From contig NZ_BBJB01000118.1 in NCBI RefSeq assembly GCF_016584665.1, positions 23,948 through 87,947 of the forward strand: 64,000 bases of DNA, given 5' to 3'. Made by a program: the position numbers and the translations under genes. The notes below the pieces were generated by a model. The model was not told the origin of the DNA. It did no database searches and saw only the letters and a program-made list of their open reading frames with translations. Positions 1 to 8,690 of the stretch are shown here, piece by piece (the first letter of the stretch is position 1; each line of letters opens with the position of its first letter). The DNA is from Pseudanabaena sp. lw0831. GTDB taxonomy: Bacteria > Cyanobacteriota > Cyanobacteriia > Pseudanabaenales > Pseudanabaenaceae.

Positions 1-558
1 CTTAGTTTCTACATAGGAAGATTCAGCCGTATCTCTCAAAAATTCGGGAGCATTGCGATCCATCATCACTTTGCCAGCAATCATGCGCAAATTGCGACGC
101 TGTGCTTCTTCAAAAAAAGCATCCGCCGATTGGGGAAATACTGATGTAAAGACTAATGCAGTTGTCGTTCCATTTCGCAATAATTCATCAAGAAAGATAG
201 AAGCAATTTCCAGAGCATAATTGCGATCGGCAAACTTCCGTTCTGTTGGGAATGTATAAGTACTCAGCCATTCTAATAATTGCTCACCATAGGAAGCAAT
301 CATCTCCGTCTGCGGAAAATGAATATGCGTATCGATAAATCCTGAGACTATCAATCGATCTCGATAATCTGAGATCGGGATATCTGCATATTTAGTGTGT
401 AACTTTTCGTAATCATCTAAATCTTTGACCTTGCCATTCTCAACTATCAGTAAACCATCGGGGAAGTAGCGAATACAATCAGTTTCTGGTGTATAAAATG
501 GATCGGCGATCGCATCTAGAAAACTGGCTCGAAACCCTTTAATAGTTTGATATTGCAT
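1..558 (-). CDS. guaD: Guanine deaminase, 5' part (gene runs off the left edge)
   Basis: Amidohydrolase that deaminates guanine to xanthine in purine catabolism. The visible 186 N-terminal residues start with MQYQTIKGFRASF and contain the metal-binding FIDTHIHFPQ motif followed by EMIASYGEQLLEWL and TYTFPTE, a combination characteristic of GuaD. The ATG lies at 556-558; the reading frame is open to the window edge, so the C-terminal metal ligands are not visible. It has its own upstream region and a palindrome (669-723) separates it from RNase D. Family assignment is confident; activity is inferred. Confidence 0.88.
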   Translation of the reverse strand, partial: MQYQTIKGFRASFLDAIADPFYTPETDCIRYFPDGLLIVENGKVKDLDDYEKLHTKYADIPISDYRDRLIVSGFIDTHIHFPQTEMIASYGEQLLEWLSTYTFPTERKFADRNYALEIASIFLDELLRNGTTTALVFTSVFPQSADAFFEEAQRRNLRMIAGKVMMDRNAPEFLRDTAESSYVETK

Positions 559-668
559 AGTTTAGAAAATAGGAACAAGTCAGTAATAGGTAAAAAAGCT
601 TTGTTTACAAGACCACACTTATTTTCCGCGCTTTTTGATCTTTACCGTAGTCGCAAAAAGTACAATTC

Positions 669-723
669 AAAACCCAAAAGATGAGTGGCGGCGCGAAGCG
701 CCGCCACTCATCTTTTGGGTTTT
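669..723. repeat. Family A palindrome, probable terminator
   Basis: Perfect 26-bp arms around a GAA loop, with the CCCAAAAGATGAG outer part shared in type with other copies in this window. It lies between the divergent-facing 5' end of guaD and the 3' end of the RNase D gene. A transcript would form a very stable hairpin. Confidence 0.8.
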
Positions 724-797
724 ATGTCCTAAGCAAAACTTGCATTGCTATAGATATATAAAATATGGGTTGGTACTAAGAATAGTCTAAATTTTTA

Positions 798-1421
798 CTA
801 ATGGGCAAAAACATCCGCATACCCTAGTAAATCTAAATAAACAAGCGTTGGAATATGTGCAAAACAAGCTTTTGCCAAGTCGTAGCGATTTTCTCGAATC
901 AGCATATCAATCAACTTTCGATAAACCGCTAATAGATAGCGCACATCATTAGCAGCATAGTGTAGCTGATCTTCTGAGAGAACTTTGACATTCCCCCAGT
1001 CTGAAGACTGCGAAGTTTTGTCTAATTCAATTTTTTCAAGTTCGCGTACCAATTCCTTTAAGCCATGTTTATCGGTATATGTCCTCGCCAGTTTGCTAGC
1101 GATTTTAGTACAAAAAATTGGATGAGTAGCAATGCTGAGATGCGCTTCTAGCATCGCTACATCAAACCTTGCAAAGTGAAAAACTTTAATGACGTTGGGT
1201 GCTTCAAACAAATATTTGAGGTTGGGGGCTTCTTTGATTCCCTGCGTAATTCGGACTAAGCTGACGGTTTCATCGTCATTACAAATTTGGATTAAGCAAA
1301 GGCGATCGCGTCTGGGGATCAGTCCCATAGTTTCAGTGTCAACTGCGATCGCTTCACAGCCAAGATATTCTTGAAGAGTCTCAAAATCGATATCGTTATC
1401 AAAGATTTTAAAAGCTGGCAT
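798..1421 (-). CDS. RNase D-like 3'-5' exonuclease
   Basis: DEDDy-type 3'-5' exonuclease of 207 residues, expected to trim RNA 3' ends in the cytoplasm. The three exonuclease motifs are visible: Exo I DTET (D28, E30), Exo II HFARFDVAML (D87) and Exo III YAANDVRYLL (Y155, D159). It is only the catalytic domain; the HRDC domains of E. coli RNase D are absent, which is usual for short cyanobacterial forms. The ATG at 1421 gives MPAFKIFDND. No operon partner is visible: a family D element lies upstream and a palindrome downstream. Confidence 0.9.
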   Translation of the reverse strand: MPAFKIFDNDIDFETLQEYLGCEAIAVDTETMGLIPRRDRLCLIQICNDDETVSLVRITQGIKEAPNLKYLFEAPNVIKVFHFARFDVAMLEAHLSIATHPIFCTKIASKLARTYTDKHGLKELVRELEKIELDKTSQSSDWGNVKVLSEDQLHYAANDVRYLLAVYRKLIDMLIRENRYDLAKACFAHIPTLVYLDLLGYADVFAH

Positions 1422-1486
1422 CTTAGTTTTTGGGTTAGATTCTTAAATTGTCTCTAGCAGTTATACAGCTTTTACAAAACAAAATT

Positions 1487-1621
1487 CAGCAATTCTCATT
1501 ATAAAAGTTGGTCTTGAGATAAAGTTAGCTGACTGCAAAAATTTAATAAAAACCAATTTGGGGTTTGTTTCGCTATAGGCGAAGCAAACCCCAAATTGGT
1601 TTTTGATAATGAGACTTGCTG
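1487..1621. repeat. Family D inverted-repeat element (MITE-like), copy 1
   Basis: 135 bp bounded by CAGCAATTCTCATTAT on the left and ATAATGAGACTTGCTG on the right, inverted with one mismatch. Inside is a 26-bp-arm hairpin (1548-1573 with 1579-1604) containing AACCAATTTGGGGTTTG. The same ends occur at 26804-26934. There is no coding capacity beyond a spurious 66-residue frame across the hairpin. Confidence 0.7.
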
Positions 1622-2314
1622 CAAAAAATCATTTCTGTAGGCAGTACTGACCAAATCAGTCACCTTTTTTAAGGATGGCAGAAATCTAAAGATTTTCACC
1701 TTGCGAAGGTATATTTAGCGATATAGAGGACTTTTTAAGTACGCTATTTGTAGAATTGACAAACTAGACTCTTAAAGCAAAAATGAGCAGTCCTCACGCC
1801 CATTTTAATTTTTAGATCATTTCTATAAATAAATTTAGTGAACAATTCTTAAAATAAGCGTTTAGTATCATGTCCCTATTTTACAAAGCTTATATAATGA
1901 ACCTAAGCCCAAACTAGTAATATTGAGTAAAAAATCTTATTGTTTAAAACAGCGTTGATCAGAGTCTAATACAAACAACACTGCGGCAATGAGGTTTTTT
2001 AGGCAACTCAGTATCCAGATAACAAACATCTCATATCCATAATGAGAGTCGCTAAATATTTATGTAAATCTCGCTAAAAACGTCGGCGACAGTTATTGAT
2101 CGAACTCATTACCAAAGTAAATCTAACAGTCCATAGCCCAGCAACGGGTTTTATGTTTTTGTCTCTGGTGAGTTTGGTAGTAAATTGCTGTAACTATTTG
2201 GACAATTGACTTTTTTAACTGAATTAAAAGCCCACTTAGTTAGAAAAACTTCTCAGCAACAATAAGTTGTTTACTGAAGTCACACTTAGAATAATTTTTT
2301 TGTTGATTAGTAAG
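1622..2314. other. Gene-poor stretch, nothing recognised
   Basis: About 690 bases with no plausible protein on either strand and no tRNA-like T-loop or anticodon arrangement that I can see. It is AT-rich with scattered short stem possibilities. It could hold a small RNA or decayed sequence, but nothing I see supports either specifically. Confidence 0.4.
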
Positions 2315-2424
2315 TAAGTAGGCGTAATTAAATATAAACCCCAAAAACCTGTACTACTCATGTACCATTCGTGCAACAGGGAGTACAGGTTTTGAATCTG
2401 AGCTTTAATTACACCGAGGCACTT
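2315..2424. repeat. Family B element (degenerate copy)
   Basis: The left end TAAGTAGGCGTAATTAAA pairs with the right end TTTAATTACACCGAGGCACTTA after a short gap. The interior holds a hairpin with AACCTGTACT and AGTACAGGTT arms. Length, end sequence and the AATATAAACCCC block match the copies at 11229, 30798 and 36257. Confidence 0.6.
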
Positions 2425-2481
2425 ATAATCTAGTCAAATTTGAAATTCAAGATTTTTGCTATTGTTCATGAAAATATTGAT

Positions 2482-3849
2482 ATGGCACAGTTTTACAATC
2501 AAAATCAATCTAACAGATTTTCTGAACAAGTTACCGATATAACTGCTGGTAGCATTGAGAAAGCTCAGCAACATATCTATAATTTCTTTTTAGAAATTAT
2601 CAAGCGTTATGAATCTGAAGTAATTTTAAATCAATTTGAAAAACTATTTATTAAGTATGAAGAAATTGACAATGTTAGTGCTTATTACGCTCTAGGCGAA
2701 ATTATATTTCACAATAAAGAAAGTGAGTTTAAGTATACACTTTTACGCTGTTGCTATATTCTCAATAACAACTGGGCAATCAATGGAAATATTAGCGCTT
2801 GCCAGAAGTTAGTTGACCTTTTTTTAGCAGATTCTATTGGCATTCCTACGCGGATTTACAAATTAAAAAAGCTAAGACAGTGGTTGCAAAGCTTTGCACA
2901 ATCTGAAGAATATAGTACTTTGCGATCGCTGTCAGGTAGACCTGGGGTTCGTAAAATCTATCATAATTGGAGCGAACGCTTTTCTTCTTATCTATTGATA
3001 TCAGAATATGCCGATCCAAGAAAACCATTTGAACAACGCCAATATGCGGAGAATTTATCTCGCAAGATCAAAAAACAATTTAAGTTCGATCTTGCAATGT
3101 ATACCGCTCGTATTGATTCAAAGTTAGGCGCAAATCCTCAGCGTCAAAATCCAACTAATTTAGGAGATGGTGTATTACTTCTAATTAAAAGAGTGCTGAA
3201 TAAGCAAGGCAATGAAAACTATCGAAAAGCTGCTAGAAATCTTTACGATCAATCTCATAGTATAACTTTCGTAGAATTTAAATCCAGACTACTCGCATAT
3301 TTAGGGATATCAGAAGATGACTTGGAAATCTCAGAAGTATTCCGTTTGACGGTTGTACAGAAATTAAAACATTTCCAAGAACATCGTGATGATGAGTTAA
3401 TGACTCTTAGCTTATTATATGTAACTTGCAATCGAGTTTTGCAATATCTATTATTAAGTGAGCGACGTAAGCCATCTGAATTTCTAGAATTATCATTAGA
3501 ATATGATAATTTCCTCAACCCTATAATTTTGTTGCTAAAGATTGTATTAATTCAGCCACATATTCGCTTTTATTTAGAAGGATATGTGGCTGAATTAATC
3601 AAGTTTTATAGTGTCTATGAAGAAACCGAATGTCAAGCCTTCATTAATTTTCTTGATGTGTTGAATGTCACGCTAGCAATTTTTGATGAGGATACAGACT
3701 ATAGTCTGATTAAAATGAAAAATATTGAGAATGATTTGACAGATATCAATTTAGATAACTATCGTGTTTTCTCACAATTAAAGAGGCTGGTAGATAGAGG
3801 TAAGAAACCAGTTGATCCAGAAGATACAACCGAAACCTTAAATTTTTAG
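2482..3849 (+). CDS. Uncharacterised helical protein
   Basis: I do not recognise this family. The ATG at 2482 gives MAQFYNQNQSNRF, 455 residues. An upstream in-frame TTG at 2440 would add 14 residues, but neither start has a clear Shine-Dalgarno. The sequence is rich in Leu, Ile, Glu and Lys, predicted almost entirely helical, without transmembrane runs, signal peptide or cysteine motifs. RPGVRKIYHNWSERFSSYL near residue 160 looks like a conserved core. It is preceded by about 1 kb of gene-poor sequence and ends at a bidirectional terminator shared with the next gene. Base composition is more AT-rich than its neighbours. Confidence 0.75.
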   Translation: MAQFYNQNQSNRFSEQVTDITAGSIEKAQQHIYNFFLEIIKRYESEVILNQFEKLFIKYEEIDNVSAYYALGEIIFHNKESEFKYTLLRCCYILNNNWAINGNISACQKLVDLFLADSIGIPTRIYKLKKLRQWLQSFAQSEEYSTLRSLSGRPGVRKIYHNWSERFSSYLLISEYADPRKPFEQRQYAENLSRKIKKQFKFDLAMYTARIDSKLGANPQRQNPTNLGDGVLLLIKRVLNKQGNENYRKAARNLYDQSHSITFVEFKSRLLAYLGISEDDLEISEVFRLTVVQKLKHFQEHRDDELMTLSLLYVTCNRVLQYLLLSERRKPSEFLELSLEYDNFLNPIILLLKIVLIQPHIRFYLEGYVAELIKFYSVYEETECQAFINFLDVLNVTLAIFDEDTDYSLIKMKNIENDLTDINLDNYRVFSQLKRLVDRGKKPVDPEDTTETLNF

Positions 3850-3866
3850 TATGCTGCTTTCTCAGC

Positions 3867-3927
3867 GAATCTCCAGCATAAGCAGCTTTGCCAGCTTAGT
3901 GGGTAAAGCTGCTTATGCTAGAGATTC
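3867..3927. terminator. Bidirectional terminator between convergent genes
   Basis: Arms 3867-3889 and 3905-3927 (GAATCTCCAGCATAAGCAGC type) are inverted with a single mismatch. The right arm includes the stop codon and last codons of the hydrolase gene, so one stem serves both converging transcripts. Confidence 0.7.
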
Positions 3928-4968
3928 TATCCATTCAAAAATGCGATTCCATGCCCACCATCGATCGCGATCTTCATATTGGTTTTGGCATTTTTTGCTG
4001 CTGACATAGCCAACATGACCGCCGTGCTGTGTAACCATTAGTTTTATCGCAGGGTTGTCTTGAGCAATTTTTTCTAAGTCTGAAATAATCGCTGGATCAA
4101 ACATCGGATCGTCTGCAGCATAAAGAATAAAGGTTGGCTTTTGCAAATGTGGCATGAAATATAACGGACAACTAGCATCGTAATATTCCTCTACCGAGTC
4201 AAAGCCTAATTTAGCGATCGTCAATTCGTTATCAAATCCCCAAATACTGTTAGCTCGTTCCACGGCTTCACGATCAATCGCTTCAGGATGCATTTTCGCC
4301 ATCCTGCGTCCTAGTTTCTTTAATTCACGAGCGATCGCCTTTTCGAGAAATTTCCCCAGTTCGTCTTTGACTAAATAAGTAAGCGATCGATTGGAGTCAA
4401 CACTAGGACAGATTACCGCCCCACCCGCAATATCAGCCGATGTAATTTCTAGATCGTTACCCCATTCAGCGATCGATTCTCCTGCCTTAATTCCCCATAA
4501 AGCCAATTGTCCGCCGAGGGAGTATCCAGTTAGCCAAAAAGGTGCGGGACATCCCAATTGTTTGGCGGTATTAGCAATACGAATAAAATCTTCGCCTTCA
4601 TACAGTCCATCTGAGGTCAGTGCTGGTGAAAGCTCGGCAGTTTTGCCATGCGCTCGCCAATCAAATAATACGACGGCATATCCTTTTGAGATCGCCTTCC
4701 GCCCCAGAATTTTGAGAAACCATTGATTATCTAAATCCCCTGTAATTCCGTAGGTTCCAACAATTGTCCCTTTATTTTTTTGATGGGATGCGTCTGGAAT
4801 TACATATTTACCAAAGATGGGAACGCCATGTGCACCTGTAAAAATATGCTCCTGATAAATGGGTTCTGGTTCGACCGTGAAGTTTTCCCATTTTTGACTC
4901 ACCTGCAAAGCAGTATAAAGGGTCATTAGCAGCCCATTAGTGAGATGCCAAGGTGGTGAATAGGTCAT
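3913..4968 (-). CDS. YheT-type alpha/beta hydrolase
   Basis: Alpha/beta-hydrolase of 351 residues resembling the YheT/EMB8 family of esterase-like proteins, whose physiological substrates are mostly unknown. The nucleophile elbow is GYSLGG (S150), the acid is in YAADDPMFD (about D286/287) and the catalytic His is in QHGGH (H318). GTYGITGDLDNQW near residue 72 provides the oxyanion region. No signal peptide is seen, so it is presumably cytoplasmic. The ATG at 4968 gives MTYSPPWHLTNG. It is monocistronic and converges on the preceding gene with an overlapping terminator. Confidence 0.85.
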   Translation of the reverse strand: MTYSPPWHLTNGLLMTLYTALQVSQKWENFTVEPEPIYQEHIFTGAHGVPIFGKYVIPDASHQKNKGTIVGTYGITGDLDNQWFLKILGRKAISKGYAVVLFDWRAHGKTAELSPALTSDGLYEGEDFIRIANTAKQLGCPAPFWLTGYSLGGQLALWGIKAGESIAEWGNDLEITSADIAGGAVICPSVDSNRSLTYLVKDELGKFLEKAIARELKKLGRRMAKMHPEAIDREAVERANSIWGFDNELTIAKLGFDSVEEYYDASCPLYFMPHLQKPTFILYAADDPMFDPAIISDLEKIAQDNPAIKLMVTQHGGHVGYVSSKKCQNQYEDRDRWWAWNRIFEWIESLA

Positions 4969-5146
4969 ATAGCAATCCGTAAATCACATTTGTTATATTT
5001 CGTTACGCTCACTATTTTATCTCTATGTATAGATACATGAATCTGGGTTGTATATTTCAAACTAGCGTGACACACTAATATTCAGTGGCTTATTTCTAGT
5101 TTTTTAATGTAAAGCAAAGCTAGTTGCATTTCCTACGTTACAGTTT

Positions 5147-5153
5147 AAGGAGG
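5147..5153 (+). promoter_or_regulatory. Strong ribosome binding site of the porin gene
   Basis: AAGGAGG eight bases before the ATG at 5162. It is the clearest Shine-Dalgarno in this region and it fixes the start. Confidence 0.8.
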
Positions 5154-5161
5154 AAGCAAAG

Positions 5162-6907
5162 ATGTTTTATGCAAGTAGACGGGTAACTCACTTCGCGCCC
5201 AATTATTTTTTATCTTCTCTGCAATGGATATTATGTAGTGGGGTTGCTCTAACAGGGTTTGCTACAGATGTGATCGCGCAATCTCGCATTACACCAGTTA
5301 GCCCTGAAGTGAAATCGGATCAGAATGTTAAAGAAACTCTACAAAATATTCGCACTCTTTCACCCACAAAGCCCAAAGTTGCGGAGTCAGTAACATCGGT
5401 TTCACAATTGAGTGATGTGAGATCGACCGATTGGGCTTTTACCGCCTTGCAATCTTTGGTCGAGCGCTACGGGTGTATTGCTGGTTATCCCGATCGCTCA
5501 TTTCGTGGCAGACAAGCAGTTTCGCGGTACGAATTTGCGGCAGGGCTAAATGCCTGCTTGGACAAAATCAATGAAATTATCTCTACAGGTTTAGCCGACA
5601 AAGTCAGTAAAGAAGATCTTGCTACCATCCAAAAACTTCAAGAAGAGTTTGCGGCTGAATTAGCTATATTGCGCGGTCGAGTGGATACATTAGAAGCAAA
5701 AACCACCAAATTGGAAGCGCAGCAGTTTTCAACAATAACCAAACTGTATGGACAGGCAATATTTGGCTTGCAGGGACGGTTGCGTAACTCGGCAGATCTA
5801 GCTCCTCGCAATGGCATCCTGACTGCTAATGAAGCTGATACCGCAACAAATCTCACATTGGGCTACGATCTGCAACTCAATTTACTCACACAATTTGATT
5901 TTCATAATCGGAGCTTACTCTTAGTCGGTTTACGCGCTGCAAATCTGACCACAGGTTCAGGCAATATTTTTCAAGACAACTTTACTCGTCTTGGCTATGA
6001 GGCTAATTCGGCTAATACATTCTTTCTTTCTGATTTGTCCTATCGCTTTATGGTGGGAGATAATGCTGTATTTATCGTTGGGACTGAAGGTGTAAATCCA
6101 GTAACCGTTTTTCGCGGTCCTAATCGAGTAGAGAGTGCTGGTTCGGGACCACTTTCAGCTTTTGCTCAGCGCAATCCGATTTTGGAACTTGGACGGAGTC
6201 GCGCAGGTGTTGGCTTTGATTGGCAGATCGCCGATCGCATCAGTTTGCAGGGTGTATATGCCGCAGGCGATCCCGCGAATCCAACCACATTAGGCAATGG
6301 TGGTGGTTTGTTCGGTAGTGATTACACATTAGGAGGGCAGCTAACACTTACTCCGACTGATGCGATCGATGTCGCCTTGTATTACCTTCATGCTTATACG
6401 ACAGGTGGTTCTTTAAAAATATCCTCTGGTGATAGTTTGATCAGCAATGGCGGTGCGAATTTTCTGACTGATGCGATTGGGGCAACGCTCAACTGGCGGC
6501 TTAGTCCCTACCTCACGCTTGGCACGTGGGGCGGTTATACAAAATCCAATGCTGTCAATGGTGCAAATGGAACTGTAGAAACGACAAACTGGATGGTCTA
6601 TCTCAATTTGCCCGATTTGTTTGGGCGTGGGAATCTTGGCGGCATCTATGTTGGACAACCACCCAAAATCGTCAGCAGCAATCTCTCCTTTGGTAACGTT
6701 CCTAGTGCAATTGGATTGAATGGTGTTGCCTTTGGTTCAGTGGGTTCTCAGCCCGCTAGTACAACTCATGTGGAACTGTTTTATCGCTATCGAATTTCTG
6801 ACAATATCAGTATCACACCAGGAGTAATCTTTCTATTTAATCCCGTCCACACATCCACAAGTGACACAATTACAATCGGCACAATTCGCACCACTTTTAC
6901 GTTTTAA
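5162..6907 (+). CDS. SLH-domain/OprB-type outer-membrane porin
   Basis: Cyanobacterial porin of 581 residues. Residues 1-40 are a signal peptide (GFATDVIAQ). An SLH domain follows at about 82-136 (STDWAFTALQSLVERYGCIAGYPDRSF is its core), then a coiled coil at about 150-188 with heptad Leu/Ile, then an OprB-like beta-barrel from about 190 to the C-terminal Phe of RTTFTF, as outer-membrane proteins require. The SLH and coiled coil are expected to anchor it to peptidoglycan. Homologues carry inorganic ions or iron, and sugar specificity should not be assumed. The CHAT gene follows after 65 bp in the same direction. Confidence 0.9.
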   Translation: MFYASRRVTHFAPNYFLSSLQWILCSGVALTGFATDVIAQSRITPVSPEVKSDQNVKETLQNIRTLSPTKPKVAESVTSVSQLSDVRSTDWAFTALQSLVERYGCIAGYPDRSFRGRQAVSRYEFAAGLNACLDKINEIISTGLADKVSKEDLATIQKLQEEFAAELAILRGRVDTLEAKTTKLEAQQFSTITKLYGQAIFGLQGRLRNSADLAPRNGILTANEADTATNLTLGYDLQLNLLTQFDFHNRSLLLVGLRAANLTTGSGNIFQDNFTRLGYEANSANTFFLSDLSYRFMVGDNAVFIVGTEGVNPVTVFRGPNRVESAGSGPLSAFAQRNPILELGRSRAGVGFDWQIADRISLQGVYAAGDPANPTTLGNGGGLFGSDYTLGGQLTLTPTDAIDVALYYLHAYTTGGSLKISSGDSLISNGGANFLTDAIGATLNWRLSPYLTLGTWGGYTKSNAVNGANGTVETTNWMVYLNLPDLFGRGNLGGIYVGQPPKIVSSNLSFGNVPSAIGLNGVAFGSVGSQPASTTHVELFYRYRISDNISITPGVIFLFNPVHTSTSDTITIGTIRTTFTF

Positions 6908-6972
6908 GCTGCGTCATGGATCAGAATGCTTTTTAGTACAGGAATTTTTGTAAGAGAAAGAGAGTGAAGTTT

Positions 6973-8442
6973 ATGAAAATGCGATCGCTTAGTTGGAAAG
7001 TTTTGCTAGTTCTACTTTTAAGTGGAATAGGCGCTTTGGATTACCACAATTCAGCATTAGGTCAATCAACATCAAGTTCATCATCAAGTTCTTCTAGCAA
7101 TCAATCAGAGCAGCCCTATCATGACAATATTTTCCCAAATGGCGGTGGGCTAAGGGATCGATTGCTGGGTGTATTAGGTAACCAATTTAGCAAAGTACCA
7201 GCAGGATTGAACTCCCATCGGCGAGCAGGAGATTATTTCAATCGAAATCAATTGGAAGATGCGCAATATGCGATCGAACAATCTTACAATGATGAGCATC
7301 GCTATTATAGCAATGGCAATCTTACTCCTAGTCCTATGAGCCTTAGTGTGGCTCAGATTGCTTTACTCCGCTCTGAGCGAATTACCGACAGTGCAACAGC
7401 TTTAGTTTATCCCGTGATTTTTCCCGATCGTTTAGAGATCCTAGTCATCCCTTCATCAGGAAAACCGATTCATAAAGTTGTTACTGAAGCCCAAGAAGTG
7501 GAGATCTTGCGTGAGGCTCAAGATTTTGTGAGTAATATTCGGGATGTAAGCTCGACAGACTATTTAGACTCTGCTCAAACTCTATACAATTGGATAATTC
7601 GTCCAATTGATGCTGATTTACAAGCTGCCAACATCAAAACACTGGTCTTTGTAATGGATGGTCCATTACGGGTAATTCCGATCGCCGCCTTACATGATGG
7701 CAAAGACTTTTTAGTTCAGAAATATGCGATCGCGACTGTGCCATCTATGGGAATGGCGAATCTGAAATTACGAGATCGACGACGCAACAGCATTCTGGTA
7801 ATGGGTCTCACCGATGCTATGCAAGGATTGTCGGCGCTACCTAGTGTCGAAGTGGAAGTTAATGGAATTGCCACACAAGTTTTACAGGGCGATGCTTTTC
7901 TCAACCAAGGCTTTACAATTGAGAATCTCAAGACCCAACAAAAAAAGAATAACTATGGCATCGTGCATCTAGCTAGCCATGCCAAATTTGTGAGTAACAC
8001 TATTAATGGTGCATTCATTCAAATGTGGAATGAGCGGCTATATATCGATCAACTTAGATCGCTTAACCTCGGTTCGGAAGCAATTGAAATGTTGACGCTG
8101 AGCGCTTGTCAGACTGCTGTTGGCAAAAATCTCGGTTTAGGTGGTGTCGCTGCTCAATATGGCGCAAAAAGCGTGCTTGCATCTCTCTGGGTAGTAAGTG
8201 ATGCTGGGACAGCGCCATTGATGCTATCTTTTTATCGCAATTACCCTACTGCTAAAAGTAAAGCGATCGCATTGCAGCAAACTCAAGTTGCGCTACTAAC
8301 AGGAACTGTAAGAATTGAGGGTCAACAGATCCAAGGAATTCCCAATTTACCAGCAGTTCCCCTTAAGCAACTTAATCAAGCTATCGATCTGAAGCACCCA
8401 TACTTTTGGGCTTCTTTTATCTTGGTTGGCAATTGGCTATAG
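6973..8442 (+). CDS. Secreted CHAT-domain protein
   Basis: CHAT (caspase HetF-associated with TPRs) family, 489 residues from the ATG at 6973; a GTG at 6964 would add three residues. A signal peptide (SWKVLLVLLLSGIGALDYHNSALGQ) precedes a serine-rich linker with a run of nine serines. The C-terminal half is the CHAT fold: the catalytic His lies in HLASHAKF (about H336) and the catalytic Cys in LSACQTA (about C379). ASLWVVSDAGTAPLM and the final HPYFWASFILVGNW are also typical. No TPR array is present, which is unusual. It follows the porin and is probably co-transcribed. Both catalytic residues are present, so protease activity in the periplasm is possible. Confidence 0.88.
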   Translation: MKMRSLSWKVLLVLLLSGIGALDYHNSALGQSTSSSSSSSSSNQSEQPYHDNIFPNGGGLRDRLLGVLGNQFSKVPAGLNSHRRAGDYFNRNQLEDAQYAIEQSYNDEHRYYSNGNLTPSPMSLSVAQIALLRSERITDSATALVYPVIFPDRLEILVIPSSGKPIHKVVTEAQEVEILREAQDFVSNIRDVSSTDYLDSAQTLYNWIIRPIDADLQAANIKTLVFVMDGPLRVIPIAALHDGKDFLVQKYAIATVPSMGMANLKLRDRRRNSILVMGLTDAMQGLSALPSVEVEVNGIATQVLQGDAFLNQGFTIENLKTQQKKNNYGIVHLASHAKFVSNTINGAFIQMWNERLYIDQLRSLNLGSEAIEMLTLSACQTAVGKNLGLGGVAAQYGAKSVLASLWVVSDAGTAPLMLSFYRNYPTAKSKAIALQQTQVALLTGTVRIEGQQIQGIPNLPAVPLKQLNQAIDLKHPYFWASFILVGNWL

Positions 8443-8493
8443 CGGTTTTCAGATGAGTACGGTAGGTGCATCAGTTTCCATAAAATAGCCAAT

Positions 8494-8597
8494 TATACCA
8501 ATTCACGAAAGTGTGACAACATTTTTGTGAATTAAAACCAAACCCAGTATGGGTTTTTAAAACTAGAAATGGCTATGCCATTTTTAGTTTTGATATT
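8494..8597 (+). repeat. Family C triple-hairpin element, copy 1
   Basis: Begins TATACCAATTCACGAAAGTG and contains three successive hairpins: CACGAAAGTG with its imperfect partner, AAACCCAGTATGGGTTTT, and AAATGGCTATGCCATTT. It ends in TTTTGATATTA. It lies between the CHAT gene and the converging TPR gene. Confidence 0.7.
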
Positions 8598-8690
8598 AGA
8601 TCTTTCAGTGCCAGAGAATTAATGAAAGTAGAGACGGCTAAACTACAAGCATGACAGTTAAACATGATAGTCACACCAATTATTTTAGGT

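Noticed and set aside
1499..1699. 66-codon minus-strand frame
   Set aside because: It runs through the family D hairpin and has no protein-like features.
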